A stretch of 64,000 nucleotides of DNA, taken from the NCBI GenBank assembly GCA_964019695.1, contig OZ026518.1, positions 87,477,950-87,541,949 of the forward strand, read 5' to 3'. Origin of the DNA: Loripinus fragilis. Taxonomy: Eukaryota; Mollusca; Bivalvia; Lucinida; Lucinidae. Below the pieces are notes generated by a model that saw nothing but the letters and a program-made list of their open reading frames with translations, was not told the DNA's origin and searched no databases. Position numbers and translations under genes: made by a program. Below, in pieces: positions 46,165-57,500 of this stretch (the first letter of the stretch is position 1; every line of letters starts with the position of its first letter).

Positions 46165-46400
46165 TTAAGGGAGAGAGGATCCAAATATCACAAAAAGCGG
46201 GCCATCATCGGCCCGCCAGCGAAACGCCTTTAAATGGCGTTTTGCTGGCGTGCCGATGATGGCCCAACGTTGAATGCTGGCTTGGTAGTTTTGAGAATTT
46301 CAGGGGATCCGGTCCAGTATTGCTAAGAAATTCTATATTTTTGTGATTTTTCAGGGGGGGGGGGGGGGGGGTACGAACCCTCTGTCCCCCCTCTGGATCG
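46165..46400. repeat. Dispersed repeat family J, copy 1
   Basis: Runs from GAGAGGATCCAAATA to CCCCCTCTGGATCGG, with a strong internal palindrome (GCGGGCCATCATCGGCCCGC) and a second stem of CGCCTTTAAATGGCG. It contains a poly-G run (46357-46370). Same order of words at 61085-61380. Confidence 0.8.
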
Positions 46401-47090
46401 GACCGGACTAAGTCTACACTTATTGAGATATAGAAAACCCATTTTATCGTGCGCATCGGCTTTTGTACGACACTTTGCGTACTTTCTGTCGATCGACAAG
46501 TAGAGAGAGAGAGATGCGTGTTCTTTTTGAATTTCGTCATTTTTTTTAACTGAGAGAGCTCGTCTACGTATTTCAAAGATTCGTGTATATCTTTGCAAAA
46601 AAAAAAAAAGATCGACGAGATGTCCTTGAGTGACTGTATTACATTACATTATAAACGGCATTTGCGCAGATTGAGAGCAAGCGAAATGCGTTTTGGTTTT
46701 CTGACGGAAGAACGAAAGTGTAGCGATTCATCGGTAGTCCGAGGTTAAATAAGTGGCCTTTAACGACTTGTACAACTTGTAAGTAAATTGAGTGACATAA
46801 CATGCACGTGCCTGGCTCTCGACTTGGCAATTACCGCACGCGCTGAACATCCGCAAGAATTTATCGGCGGTTGAAAAGAAAAATGAGTAGATAGCGCAGA
46901 ATCATATCGCCGTGTTTTCAACACGTTTCTACCACATTTTTACATGCATATATACCGTTTTTGCTCATGATAAAGACCACATTCTAAAATTACGAACACT
47001 AGCACTTTTTCTGAAACGTAATTTCTAAAATTACGAACAGCGGAAAAAATAATTATTTTTTAGTGTTCGAACTTTTAGAACATTTACCGT

Positions 47091-47220
47091 AATCAAATGT
47101 AATTGTAATCATGTTTTTTTTTTCAAATACATGTAATGTAATTGTAATGATTACTGAAAATATTTTAGCTGTAATTATAATTACTTTCAAATACTTTTCA
47201 AATACATTTGGCCATTTACT
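47091..47220. repeat. TAATTGTAAT-type quasi-simple repeat, left block
   Basis: Repeating TGTAATTGTAATCA words ending in TTTCAAATACATTTGGCC. Similar blocks occur at 43240-43300 and 50955-51110, so the two transposons between them interrupted a common host repeat. Confidence 0.7.
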
Positions 47221-47389
47221 TAGACAATTTGCCCAACACAAGAAACAAATAGGTGACTAATGGTAATATTTTAATTCAGATCTCTGAATGAGAAAAAGAA
47301 CACAGGATAAATAACAGGGTGTTTAAGATTATTTACATTTTGTATAAAAATTAAAAACCAAATTTTTTTTCAAAATTAAAAAATATGGC

Positions 47390-50330
47390 AATTCTTCTTT
47401 TCTTCGTAAGTTGTGCCTTTAGGAGAGGCACACCCGGGGTTCCGGTGGATTTTTTATGTTAAAACTTGAAGTAAAAAAATCTTGAATCGGTGCCGCCCAT
47501 CACATGTTGACCGCCGCCAAAAGTAAATTTCAAAGTTCTTTATGTAGTTTTAGCCTTAGCTGGTGTAATTTATAACATAGAGTTCTGGAACATGACTCGA
47601 TCTCAAATAAGGTATCTGTAGATCTCAGTAGCAACCTGTTTTCAGCCAGTTTCTGACAGTCTATCACCAGTGTTACAAGAATGTCTCTATTACAAAAATG
47701 CTCTGACCATATGATTTCGCCGACTGCATCAATAACAAGCTTTCTTATCAGTGGAAAGTAACGATCTCTTGCTTCTGCCAGAGCTGGACATCGCAGGATG
47801 AAATGTTGAAGATCCTCACTCTCCAGGCGGCATAGAGGACACTTAGGATCTACTTCAGCGCTGTTAAACTTGTACTTAGTGGACTGGAGCATATATGTAC
47901 CCGTAAGCAATCTTGCCTTTGTGTGACCTCTTTTAACATCCTGTAGATTCGGTTGAATGGAGTCCCAAACCATGTGGGTATGACCTATCTTCAAATTGCC
48001 AATAGAACAGTGAGAGAGGGTTGTTTTCACCATGGCATCTGCCACAAGACTAGTAGTCCAGTAATTATGCAAGGCTTGTCTGGTCTGGCGTTTCCATTCC
48101 AGTTTTGAAGGAGTACATTCCAACAGCTGTCTGATGGTGGGTAGTTGGTATAGATTCAGTGTTTCTGAGACTCTCTTGAAGAAGCCGGCATACGATAGAT
48201 CATGTAGGCCTAAAGCTCTCTGTACTAACTGGTGTAGGGTTTCATTAGTAGAGGATACTATTGAAAAGATTAGGCTTAACTGCCTCTTGTGTAACTCTGC
48301 CTCCATCGGTAATGCCCCAAGGAGGAGATATACTGCGGAAAGTGCTGTTCTAGAAGGCAATGACTGAATCCTACGCAAAAGGTTGACATGGAAGTCACTC
48401 AACTGTTTCACATCTGATTTACGGAGGTCCAATATCTCCAGACTGTACAGCATGCGGGGCAGTACATAAGTTTGGTATAATCTGTATGAGACCTTGGGGT
48501 TCAGTCCATTCGAACCATGGAAACCAGACTTCATAAGGGAGTAACCAGTCCTCCTAGCCAGGGAGATTCTGTCCTCAATATTCACCGCACTGTCGTTTTT
48601 GTCCGTTCTCGCCAGTCCAAGATGGGTTGTTCTGTCTGAGAGATGCAGTACATTTTCACCAATATTCCATTCCTGCCTTGCACAACCGTTGGCTGCTGAT
48701 GAGCAGTGCTTACATACTACCTGGGTCTTCTGTGGATGGATTATGTAACGGTGGCAACCAGAGTAGGATTTTGCTATGGCAAACATAATCTGTAGCTCTT
48801 CTGGGTCTTCTGTTATCAGCAAAACGTCATCTGCACATGCGGGACACCCTACATATATATATCCTATCCATTTCCCGAGGCTGTTCATGCGGAGTTCTAT
48901 CATGAATCCGTTAACATACACCTTGTAGAATCTTGTCGATATGACACCTCCCTGTCTGACACCCTGGAAGACCTTGAAGCTGTCACCGAGAACACTCTTC
49001 CATTTGATTTTTGCAGTAAGACCAGAATATAATTCTCGTACGATGAGCCAGATCTTCTGGTTGATCCCCTCCTCATAGAGCTTGTTCAGTAGGATAGTAT
49101 GGTCTACGACATCAAAGGCTTTTTGGGTGTCTAATGTAGCAATGTAAAGTGGCTGTTTCCTCATCTTTGCATCAGCTTCTGCTTCAGACAAAATCAGCGA
49201 GGCCATTGTAGGGGTCAGACCCTTGGTGAAACCATATTGAAGATCAGACTGGTTATGGTTAAGATCAGTCATCCTTGTAAGGAGAAGAATCTCGAACAGC
49301 TTACCAAAAACTGAAGTCACCGTTATTCCCCTATAGTTGTCCATACTGGTTGGATCCTTTCCTTTTTTGTGGATAGGGTGGATAATACCAGACTTGAAAT
49401 TGGCAGGGATGATACCACTTGCAATGATTTCATTGTATATATTCACAAGGAGCGGCAATAAAGGTTTGAGGCCATATTTCAGATGTTCGGAGACCAAACC
49501 AAATTCGTCTGGAGCTTTGTTCGCATTCAAAGATCTGACACTATCCTGAACCTCCTTAGCACTGAATGGAGTTATAACGTCCTCAGATTGCTCGCAGATT
49601 TCCCGAATACATGCATGTTGAACCGTGTTTAGCTGGTAAAAATCCTTATCAAAACTGTTATTATTTTTTGGCAATGCTAGATCCTCAAAGTATACGGAAA
49701 AGTTTTTACCTTGAATTTCAGAGTCAAAAATGTCCTCACCCTTAAATCTTATACACCCACTCTCAGTTTTCTCCTTTTGGCCTTGATTACGTTTGATCAG
49801 TCGGGAAAAATTCTGGTCAGAAGGATGATTCATGACTTCACCCAAGAATTTCTGCCTATCCATTGCAAACTTCTTTCTGACTTGCTTTCTCAGATCCTTG
49901 GAGGCTTGTTTTTTCTGTTCATAGAGAGTGTGACCCTTTGGAGGTCGGCCAGCTTCTTTCCACTTGAAGAAGACTTCCTTCCGTTTTTTCATATGAAATT
50001 TTACGCTGGGGGACAGCTTAAAACTAGGTCCTTTGAGTCGTGTTATAACTGACGGTACACCGTTTTTGGCTGCTGTTTTTAGCACTTCAGTAGTTATCTC
50101 AAGGCGTCTATCTACAGGTAAGTATTCAAGATTTGGAAATTTCAATAGACAACTTAACATGGTATAAGGTACATTTTCTCCCAAATTTCACTCTTGACAG
50201 CATTTCTGTTTCTCCTATTTGCTGGAGGCCTTTGAAGAAATGTTTAGAAACAAAACTAGTTCTGTGCATTTTGACATGCTTAGCTGATTTCATATGTAAA
50301 TTCATCAAACCCAGACTATAAAAAGTCTAC
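47390..50330 (-). mobile_element. LINE insertion carrying the long RT frame
   Basis: The frame is followed by a 3' UTR of about 130 bases ending in an AT-rich stretch near 47390, and bordered upstream by non-coding sequence near 50330. It sits between two blocks of the TAATTG repeat (47091-47220 and 50955-51110). Exact ends and target duplication were not found. The part 50330-50950 shows no gene. Confidence 0.6.
47530..50160 (-). CDS. LINE reverse transcriptase, long uninterrupted frame
   Basis: About 875 codons open without a stop; the first in-frame ATG is at about 50160, a TGA lies just upstream of 50184. Order: basic N-terminal helix-rich region (GRPPKGHTLYEQKKQAS), fingers (LNANKAPDEFGLVSEHL, PIHKKGKDPTSMDNYRGIT), palm with the first Asp (ATLDTQKAFDVVDH), GVRQGGVIST, catalytic PACADDVLLI, thumb and a C-terminal zinc knuckle CPLCRLESEDLQHFILRC. 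No endonuclease domain is present: the element is 5'-truncated or its N-terminus is in a broken frame. The frame is the least decayed TE gene here, suggesting a recent insertion. Clade uncertain (I/Nimb-like or CR1-like). Confidence 0.85.
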   Translation of the reverse strand: MLSCLLKFPNLEYLPVDRRLEITTEVLKTAAKNGVPSVITRLKGPSFKLSPSVKFHMKKRKEVFFKWKEAGRPPKGHTLYEQKKQASKDLRKQVRKKFAMDRQKFLGEVMNHPSDQNFSRLIKRNQGQKEKTESGCIRFKGEDIFDSEIQGKNFSVYFEDLALPKNNNSFDKDFYQLNTVQHACIREICEQSEDVITPFSAKEVQDSVRSLNANKAPDEFGLVSEHLKYGLKPLLPLLVNIYNEIIASGIIPANFKSGIIHPIHKKGKDPTSMDNYRGITVTSVFGKLFEILLLTRMTDLNHNQSDLQYGFTKGLTPTMASLILSEAEADAKMRKQPLYIATLDTQKAFDVVDHTILLNKLYEEGINQKIWLIVRELYSGLTAKIKWKSVLGDSFKVFQGVRQGGVISTRFYKVYVNGFMIELRMNSLGKWIGYIYVGCPACADDVLLITEDPEELQIMFAIAKSYSGCHRYIIHPQKTQVVCKHCSSAANGCARQEWNIGENVLHLSDRTTHLGLARTDKNDSAVNIEDRISLARRTGYSLMKSGFHGSNGLNPKVSYRLYQTYVLPRMLYSLEILDLRKSDVKQLSDFHVNLLRRIQSLPSRTALSAVYLLLGALPMEAELHKRQLSLIFSIVSSTNETLHQLVQRALGLHDLSYAGFFKRVSETLNLYQLPTIRQLLECTPSKLEWKRQTRQALHNYWTTSLVADAMVKTTLSHCSIGNLKIGHTHMVWDSIQPNLQDVKRGHTKARLLTGTYMLQSTKYKFNSAEVDPKCPLCRLESEDLQHFILRCPALAEARDRYFPLIRKLVIDAVGEIIWSEHFCNRDILVTLVIDCQKLAENRLLLRSTDTLFEIESCSRTLCYKLHQLRLKLHKEL

Positions 50331-50954
50331 TCAAATGTGTTAAATCTTTTATTATTGAATATAGCTAGCTCATGTGAAAAGGTACTTATGACCTTCTTGA
50401 TAGCTACCTGTATATGTGTGCAAACTGGACAAAGGTTATCACACAAAAGTACACTATCTTGTGGAATGGCTAAATAACTGTTTTTTCATCCAATAGTGCA
50501 AGTTTTTAGGCCTGAAAGATGTTCCCTCAAAGATGACACTTTTGAAAAACTTAATATGATGATTAAATGTAATCATCAAATTAAATCTGAGTGATAACAA
50601 TTTAATAGAAGCTGACTGAGCAAAAGGTTGCAGTTGTGTAACAGACAATTTCCATTTTCCATACTTAATAAATCTATCTTGCTATGTGGTAATGATAGTG
50701 AAATAGATCTATAAAGTATGTAGGCAGATATAATGTATGATGTATCAAACTTTAAAACCACATCGGTATCAACTGTTCTGCCTGTGCATAGTGTATATAT
50801 ATTTGTTTAACTTTAATAAGAACATGAATAAAATTTCATTGCTAATTTAAGAAATAACAGTATAGGACATGGCTACATATAACTTCAAAGACCCTATCCA
50901 TCTTTATGATTTTAAAAGTGAGTACTATATAGCATTGCAATTTTACATAAAAAT

Positions 50955-51110
50955 TTCAAAAGTAATAAGTAATGTATTTGATTACATTTCTAAAGTAATT
51001 GTAATTGTAATCATTACATTTCTACAGGTCCTGTAATTGTAATGTAATTGTAATCATTGATAAGTCAAAGTAACTGTAATGTATTTGAATACTTTTCAAA
51101 GTATTTGGCC
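50955..51110. repeat. TAATTGTAAT-type quasi-simple repeat, right block
   Basis: GTAATTGTAATTGTAATCAT, CTGTAATTGTAATGTAATTG and GTATTTGAATACTTTTCAAA words, ending TATTTGGCCCCAGGTCTG. Partner of 47091-47220. Confidence 0.7.
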
Positions 51111-51119
51111 CCAGGTCTG

Positions 51120-51665
51120 AAAGTCAGTATAAATCAGCCATTTCCACTCACTATCTTCCGAACCGCTGGTTAAATTTTAACCAAACTTGCATAGATATAT
51201 TGGTAGGAGAAGATTAAGAGTTGATTAGATTTTGGTGACCTTGACCTTATTTTCAAGGTCACACCTGCACTTTGAAATGTCAAATTTTGACCAAAATAGG
51301 GTTTTTGTATGATATCTCTTGAATTGAACAACGGGTTGATTGGGTTCTAGCTAAACTTTATGTACATGTATTGTATCATTGCGGCAAAATGAAGAGTTGA
51401 TATGAATTTGGTGACCTTGACCTAATTTTCAAGGTCACCTCATTCAAACGTCATCATCCTTAAAAAACCCTGTAAAATCAGCCTTTTCTGAGCTTCATCT
51501 TCTGAACCAGTGGATTTTTCTCCACCAAACTTGCATAGATACATTGTTTGGAGACAGAAAGAATTGATTAGATTTTGATGTCCTTGACCTTAAATTCAAG
51601 GTAATCACAGCACTTTTTAGTTTAAAAGTTTGACCAAAATTGTGTTTGTGCATGCTCTCCTTTGA
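51120..51665. repeat. ~175-bp tandem repeat with TCAAGGTCA inverted motifs
   Basis: About three diverged units sharing CATCTTCTGAACC, CCAAACTTGCATAGATA, TTGATTAGATTTTGG and GACCAAAAT. Each contains GTGACCTTGACCT or a close variant and then TTTTCAAGGTCAC, a short hairpin. TCAAGGTCA is the extended half-site bound by ERR/SF-1-type nuclear receptors. Non-coding. Confidence 0.7.
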
Positions 51666-51670
51666 ATTAA

Positions 51671-51988
51671 TTGATGAATTTCAACCTGTATCATTGTGAC
51701 ACAATAAAGAGCAGTAAGCTTGCTTGCCGACTCAATGTGTGGTTGAGGGGACAGTTTTCTTCTGAAAACACTGCTTTATTTTCATCTTTAGCTTCATTTA
51801 AAAATCAAAATCCACCATATAGCCCTGAATTCAGTGCTAGGGCCTTCACTGCTCATCAATGTGACTATTATATAGATTATCACACAGAGTTTGGGGGTAA
51901 GCGCCCAAAGTATCAATCAATCCGAAACAACATGATCAGCCCGAGAGCTTTAGCTGAAGTGCTTATAATGTTTGAGGGTAAAAATTAA
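51671..51988 (+). other. Open frame of 105 codons, unrecognised
   Basis: Reads through from the end of the TCAAGGTCA repeat. The second half is compositionally protein-like (PYSPEFSARAFTAHQCDYYI, KRPKYQSIRNNMISPRALAE), but I recognise no family and see no splice or expression signals. Possibly a fragment of a transposon protein; may be chance. Confidence 0.2.
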
Positions 51989-51989
51989 C

Positions 51990-52245
51990 CCTTAAAGCCC
52001 CAATCACAGCTGCAGCAGACGACAAATTTTGCGAAATCTTTTCTTATTTTCGAAAAATATAAGGTATGATATTTCATGAATATCGATAATCGTCTGCAGC
52101 ATAAGGTATGATATTTCATGAATATTGATAATCGTCTGCCAGCAGGCGATTCTCATGAAATATCATGCCTTATTTGTTATTTTTGAAAAAGCGACAAAAT
52201 TTGAAATTGTTGTCTGCTGCAAATTAGAGGTGGCGCTTTAAATGT
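51990..52245. repeat. MITE with internal duplication and hairpin
   Basis: Outer arms TTAAAGCCCCAATCACAGCT and AAATTAGAGGTGGCGCTTTA, and inner GCAGCAGACGACAAATTTTG and its approximate complement, form an inverted repeat. A 53-base block (AAGGTATGATATTTCATGAA onward) is duplicated in tandem and pairs with ATGAAATATCATGCCTTAT on the right. Confidence 0.7.
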
Positions 52246-52799
52246 TAATACTGTACTGACGCCTACGTGTAGGGTGTCTGAGGGCCTGGATGGAGGGTTC
52301 TGAAATTCAACCAATCATTAAAAAATTTGCCACTTTTAAAATCGCTTAGGCTGAAAATAAAATTTTGTTTGCTTATCCTTTACCTACCTACCCACTTTTT
52401 ATCCCCCTACTCAAAAAATTATATTGCATGAGGAAAAATTATTTTATTGTTTGCAGCCGAAAAGGTCATTAATTTACCAGGATTCTGGTTTTTGTCAAAG
52501 ACTGGGACTCGATACCACAGTGAAGCAGCACTTTTTAAATGAGTATTGAGCTCCATGGCCTGTCAAAACCAAACACAGATGTGATTTGACTAAAAGATTG
52601 TTGACAATGACATTAAGCAACTACTACATTAAGCTTATAGAATCAGGGACATAGAAAGCAAGGTTAAAAGTGATTAAAAATACTCTTTTGATTAAAAGCA
52701 AATATAGTTCATGCAAAATAAAATGCTTTGCAAGTAGGCTAAAATCTTAAAAAAAAAATAAGTTATTGTCCGTTTTCTACTGAAAGCAAAATAAAATAT

Positions 52800-53100
52800 A
52801 ATAATTTCCCTACCTACCCACAGACCATGCAACCTCTCAGTGGCTGAAAAAAGAAAATTGAGGCTGCAGAGGTCGGGGCAAGGTTTTACAAAGGTCGCAG
52901 CAAGGTGGCCGATCAAAATCAGTCCCCAACATGCACAAAAGACTAGCCGCAAGTTTGCATCATGGGGCATAGAGGTGGTAAAAAGTACACAACAGCACCA
53001 AAAATTACTGTCGAAATTCAGACTCCTGATTCTGATGATGAATCTCAGGTGTCCTAGAGATGAATTGAGCCGTAAATATCAGATGCTGAAAGAGTAAGGT
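52800..53100 (+). other. Possible short coding segment or TE remnant
   Basis: Two overlapping frames look protein-like: 52840-53097 (KLRLQRSGQGFTKVAARWP), and a second from an ATG near 52961 giving MGHRGGKKYTTAPKITVEIQ, then TPDSDDESQ up to a CAG|GTGTCC junction. The acidic TPDSDDES patch and Gly-Lys-rich start resemble a genuine N-terminus, but no partner exon or family was identified. It lies 1.4 kb upstream of TRMT13. Confidence 0.2.
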
Positions 53101-53492
53101 CAGAGCTACATGTAGTAGGTCCCAGCAGAACCATCACAACTACATTTTGTTGTAAGTGAAGCAACTGTATCTATTGTTTCATCATGATGGCAGCTTGCAC
53201 AGAAATTTTTTTATTCTGTCCAAACATTTTACTTTAAAAAATGATGGTAGAACAGTCTTCAACTGCAGTCGCAGACCAGTCGCTGACGGGTTCCCCATTA
53301 CTCTGAGCTGGTCACCGACCTATCGCTGACTAAATACAAAACGATTGCTGAAAGTGCGGCGACTGATCGGAGACTGGTCAGCGACCATACCAGTAGTGGA
53401 AAAATAGTTGCTATGGTTGTAAACAAAATTAGTTGCGGAGAGGTCGTGCCACGGTCTCAAGCTCTGTGGGACCGGGGCTTAATCACAACTTT

Positions 53493-53580
53493 TTTTTATG
53501 CCCCCAACTTTGAAAAAAAGTTGAAGGGGCATATTGCTTTAGGCTTGTCCTTCCTTCCGCCCGTCTGTACTTTATGTCAA
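53493..53580 (-). repeat. Fragment of TTATGCCCCCAA module
   Basis: TTTTATGCCCCCAACTTTG, GGGGCATATTGCTT and CCGCCCGTCTGT match, in reverse, the end of the module at 36509-37406. Confidence 0.65.
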
Positions 53581-53605
53581 CATAATAACAAATGGTACCT
53601 GTAGC

Positions 53606-53725
53606 TTAATGACGGTCAAAAGTATTGCAGAATGCTGCAATACTTTTGACCTGCATTAAGCGATAATTGGTCTTGAAAACCAATTGTCTTTTTGAGAGTG
53701 GCCGTTTTACACAGGTTTTACTGTA
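53606..53725. repeat. CAGTAAAACC MITE, one-ended copy
   Basis: Carries the hairpin AAAAGTATTGCAGAATGC/GCAATACTTTT, the words GACCTGCATTAAGCGATAAT and TGGTCTTGAAAACCAATTGT, and one end GTTTTACACAGGTTTTACTG with TA after it. Same family as 63042-63247 in the opposite order; the other end is missing. Confidence 0.75.
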
Positions 53726-54085
53726 TGTCAAAATAATAAGCACATATGATATGCGTCTTCAAGCACACAGTTAGTATGTGTACTTTATTGATGGTTTATG
53801 ATTGCCAGTCAATCCAGAAGTGCAATTTCATTATAAATATGAATTCTTTGTGTGGATGAAAAAGTGTTGATCCTGATCAGCCAGCTTATAAGGCTAAAAA
53901 TAGTATCTTGTTTTGCAGAGTGGTTGGTGGAACAGGATAAAAGGTGAAGATTTTTAATTTATGGTATTTTGCATAATTTTTAGCTGTAAATGCCATTGGT
54001 CCTGATAGTCAATTTTTCAGAGTAAAATTGTAAATGTTTTCTTTTCCATCAGTTTTAGCGTTTGTTTTGGATGATAAAAGAACAA

Positions 54086-54264
54086 GGGGCCAGTTAAGCA
54101 AATATTTTCAAAACTGTGATTATTTTCTTATCCATCAGTTTAAACATGTGTTTTTGGTGCTCAAAGAACCGTTTAATTGGGACGGATCTTTTGAGTACAC
54201 ACAACATATGTTTTGGTTGAGAAATAAAAAATAATTTTCCTTTACACACCCTTAACTGGGGGCC
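54086..54264. repeat. Hairpin MITE family A, copy 2 (plus half copy to 54345)
   Basis: GGGGCCAGTTAAGCA start, ACTGGGGGCCTA end, hairpin centre GTGCTCAAAGAACCG paired with GGATCTTTTGAGTAC. A second right half (GAGACGGTTCTTTTGAGTAC and CATATGTTTTGGTTGAG) follows at 54265-54345, ending about 30 bases before the TRMT13 first-exon acceptor. Confidence 0.8.
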
Positions 54265-54400
54265 TAAAGAACGGTCTCAATGAGACGGTTCTTTTGAGTA
54301 CCCACACCATATGTTTTGGTTGAGAAATAAGAAAATTAATTTTTGATTTCACAGTTGGTTGTCTTTTTTATTTACAGGAAATATATGAAAGCTATAAAAA

Positions 54401-54574
54401 ATGAAAGAAGAAGAGTTAACACCGTCAAAACCTGTAGAATCAGCAGCTGCACCATCAAAGCCTGCCCCTATTGAAGGAAGTTGTCATTTCTTTGTTGAAA
54501 GAAAGAAAAGATACTGTCGATTTAGATCTGCAAAAGAGTCCAATTTCTGTGCGGAACATAGAACTGCATTTCAG
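54401..54574 (+). CDS. TRMT13: TRMT13 exon 1 (CCCH finger)
   Basis: 58 codons, ATG to AFQ, donor CAG|GTATTG. A low-complexity start (KPVESAAAPSKPAPIEG) precedes the CCCH finger. The open frame reads 46 codons into the intron before a stop, which is not coding. Confidence 0.93.
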
Positions 54575-57500
54575 GTATTGAAGGTCATAGCATTTACTTT
54601 TTGTATTATGTTGCGTAATTATGCTTTTTATTTTGTTTGCTGTTTGTTTTTAGATTTAAGTTTATCAGCTGACTTCTCATTGGAGAAGAGTGTAGTACAT
54701 GTACAGGACTAAAGGAGTACATTGTTCATTTTAAATTTTTAAATTTCAGAATGAAAGTGGAAGAAAAAGGATGCTTTGTCCATATGATTCAAAACAGTAA
54801 GTATATTTCACCAGGTTCTAAGATAAACAAAAAAGTTCAGCAAAAAATTGCAAACAAAAAAATTCCATTAATTGTATTTGGTGCTCAAAAGAACGGCCTC
54901 ATTGAGACGCTTCTTTTGAATACCCACAACATAATTTTGGGTTGAAAAATAAGAAAATTATTTTTCTGTTAGGCACTTTTAACTAGAGGCCTGTTTCACG
55001 AATAAAAAAGCTGTTTAAGCTTTACCTGCCAGTGTTGTCTGCTGATAACTTGGACCCAGATCAGGCCAGATAAAACAGCGGGCCTGATCTGGATCCAAAT
55101 TGTGTGACACTCTGATGGTGTTCCCAAAATAATTTTTTGAAACCTTAATTTTGAAGAAAAAATCAGTTGGCAACAATTTAAATACCAAGATTCAATGGAG
55201 GCACTATACTGTGCCCTTGAGCAAGGCACTTTATCCTCTGCTTAGTACTGGTTCAACCCAGGATATATCCTGAAATGACTTAAAATTGTTGACTGGGATG
55301 TTGAGCACCAACACAAAGAAACAAGCCAATCTTATCTGCGGAGCGCAGTGGCTCAGTAAACTGTTAGACTAGGAATCGAATGGTTGCTGGTTCGAGCCTC
55401 ACGGGGACACCTCGGGCGGAGTCACTTTGTTGTGTTCTTGTGCAAGACACTTTATCCGCTGCCTAGTAGTGGTTCATTCCAGGAAGACCCGTCTTGACAC
55501 GACTGAAAAATTGTTGACTGGGGCTTAAAGAATCAATCCAAACTAAAACCAATCTTATTTTGTTTTTTCAGTACCTGTTATGTAGATAAGCTGACTCATC
55601 ACATGAACCGATGCCCTAGCAGACCAAAAGACATGCCGGTAATATGTTTTAGCAATATCAACTTAACCCTTTTCTAGCCATTTACGACTTGTCATCTACT
55701 TTTTCATCTGCTTATGTTCTTAGGTTGCCTATATTGTAAACAATATAGACCCAGATCAGACTGCTCCTAAGAGAGCAGTCTGATCAGGATTCATAGTGTT
55801 TGCTTCCATGATAAAATTAATTCTGAAGTGCTCTTGAATATATGCAGCATTCATAGAAAGAAGACAACATTCAGGAAAAAAAATATTGTCAGTATAAGGA
55901 TGAAGCATAAGGTATGACCTCTTGCTCATATAAGCTCACACTGAGTTAGATTATAGTTAAGAATGCTGTTTATCATATGACATCGCGTCTGGTAGTGAAA
56001 TAACGCCATGTAATAAAATCGATAAACCACTAGTGGTTTACAGATTTTCGGGAAATGTTATCACGTCCATAACAATGATGCGTACATAATGACAAAATTA
56101 TAAAGTTTTTGCGGCAGAAATGAGATTTCAAAGTAATCATAATGTCATATGATATATAGAATCTAACATTCATTCTCTTGTATTATTGAATTTATTAAAC
56201 TTGTTGCGAAAAAGAGATAAAATGCTTGGCAAGCCTCGCATTTTATCTCTTTTCCCCAACTCCTTTAATAAATTCAATGAAACATGAACACTACTGTAAG
56301 ATCCTCTATATTGTTATATATATGACAACTATACATTTCCAGCTGGTCCAGTAAACATTCTAACATTTCAAAAACTACGTACCTGTTACCTGACAAAAGG
56401 TCCATTTACATAGTCAGGGGGAAGACTGGCTTCATAATAAGGTTAGCCTTTTAAGCTGCCAAGTTTGTTTAAAATGTGGCTCTGTGACAAAAAATGGTCC
56501 CACCTCTTGGGTTACATGTTTTACACAGGCGAATATAGGGAAGGCATAAAATAAATCTTCTTATCTGGAACCACAAGGCATAGAGCCTTGATATTTTGTA
56601 GGTAGCATCACCTAGTGTTCCTCTACATTGTTCAAATAATGGCCCTGGGGTCAAATGGCTAAACCCTGAGGTCACATAGTTTACATAGACTTGTCTCGGA
56701 CTTCCCCTTCATAAATAATGTAGCTTAATATCTTGGAAACTTTTATTTTAAAAGGCAATTTTCAGTCACTTCCTTCTAAATTTCAAATTGAATAATGCCA
56801 CTGTTATAAGCAGGTGAATGATATATGGCCGTCTTGGTCCACTTGTTGCTTAAAAACAACAACTTTTATCCAAAATTTTATTTATCAATATGCCACTAGA
56901 TGCAAAGATATGCTGTTACCCTTTTTATTCTGGATACTGGTAAACAGGAACTTTGGCAAACAGTGAAGACCCAGATGAAATGCCGCATAATGTGGCATTT
57001 CATCAGGGTCTGCACTGTTTGCTTAATAAAATAAAAACAATCTTCAGGGACAGAAATATATTAAAATTTTGAAATTTCAACCTGTGACCGCTTGAAATAT
57101 AAAATGGACAAATCCATGGTTATTGTATCAATATTTATCAGTTTCCTCTCATGTTAACTGCATTGTTGCGCGTTGCCTGATAAATGTTGTCCATCTCACA
57201 GCATGTGCCTTTATCAGGTCATGATGACGTTGCACTTTTTGAATGAGATTGCTGATGACGCTGAATCAACACAAAATGGAAAATTACGTCATATTCACTA
57301 GTTTGAAGAATGAATCAGTGGGTAAACTGATAAATAGAATACCAGGTTTGCGTCTTTTGATATCAAGTTTACCATGCTCGGCTTTGAGAACGCATGTTGA
57401 ATCGCTCGGCAAGCCATGCGATGTCAACAAGCGTTCTCAAAGCCTTGCCTGGTATACTTGATATCAAAAGACACTCACCCTGTATTCTCTATGTATGGGG

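Larger units (their letters stand above)
43303..47091. mobile_element. 3.8-kb TIR element with TA duplication, no transposase
   Basis: Ends CGGTAAATGTTCTAAAATTT then CGAACAC (from 43305) and, in reverse, CGGTAAATGTTCTAAAAGTT then CGAACAC (to 47089) are near-identical; TA lies outside both. AAAATTACGAACAC words are repeated in each subterminal region. TA insertion suggests Tc1/mariner or pogo type. The interior of about 3.7 kb has only short frames (up to 131 codons, 45202-45597) with no recognised domain, a GA microsatellite, poly-G tracts and a family J repeat. Confidence 0.75.

Noticed and set aside
54751..54945. 64-codon plus-strand frame from ATG 54751
   Set aside because: Out of frame with TRMT13; the spliced frame through 54750-54796 gives the conserved finger instead.
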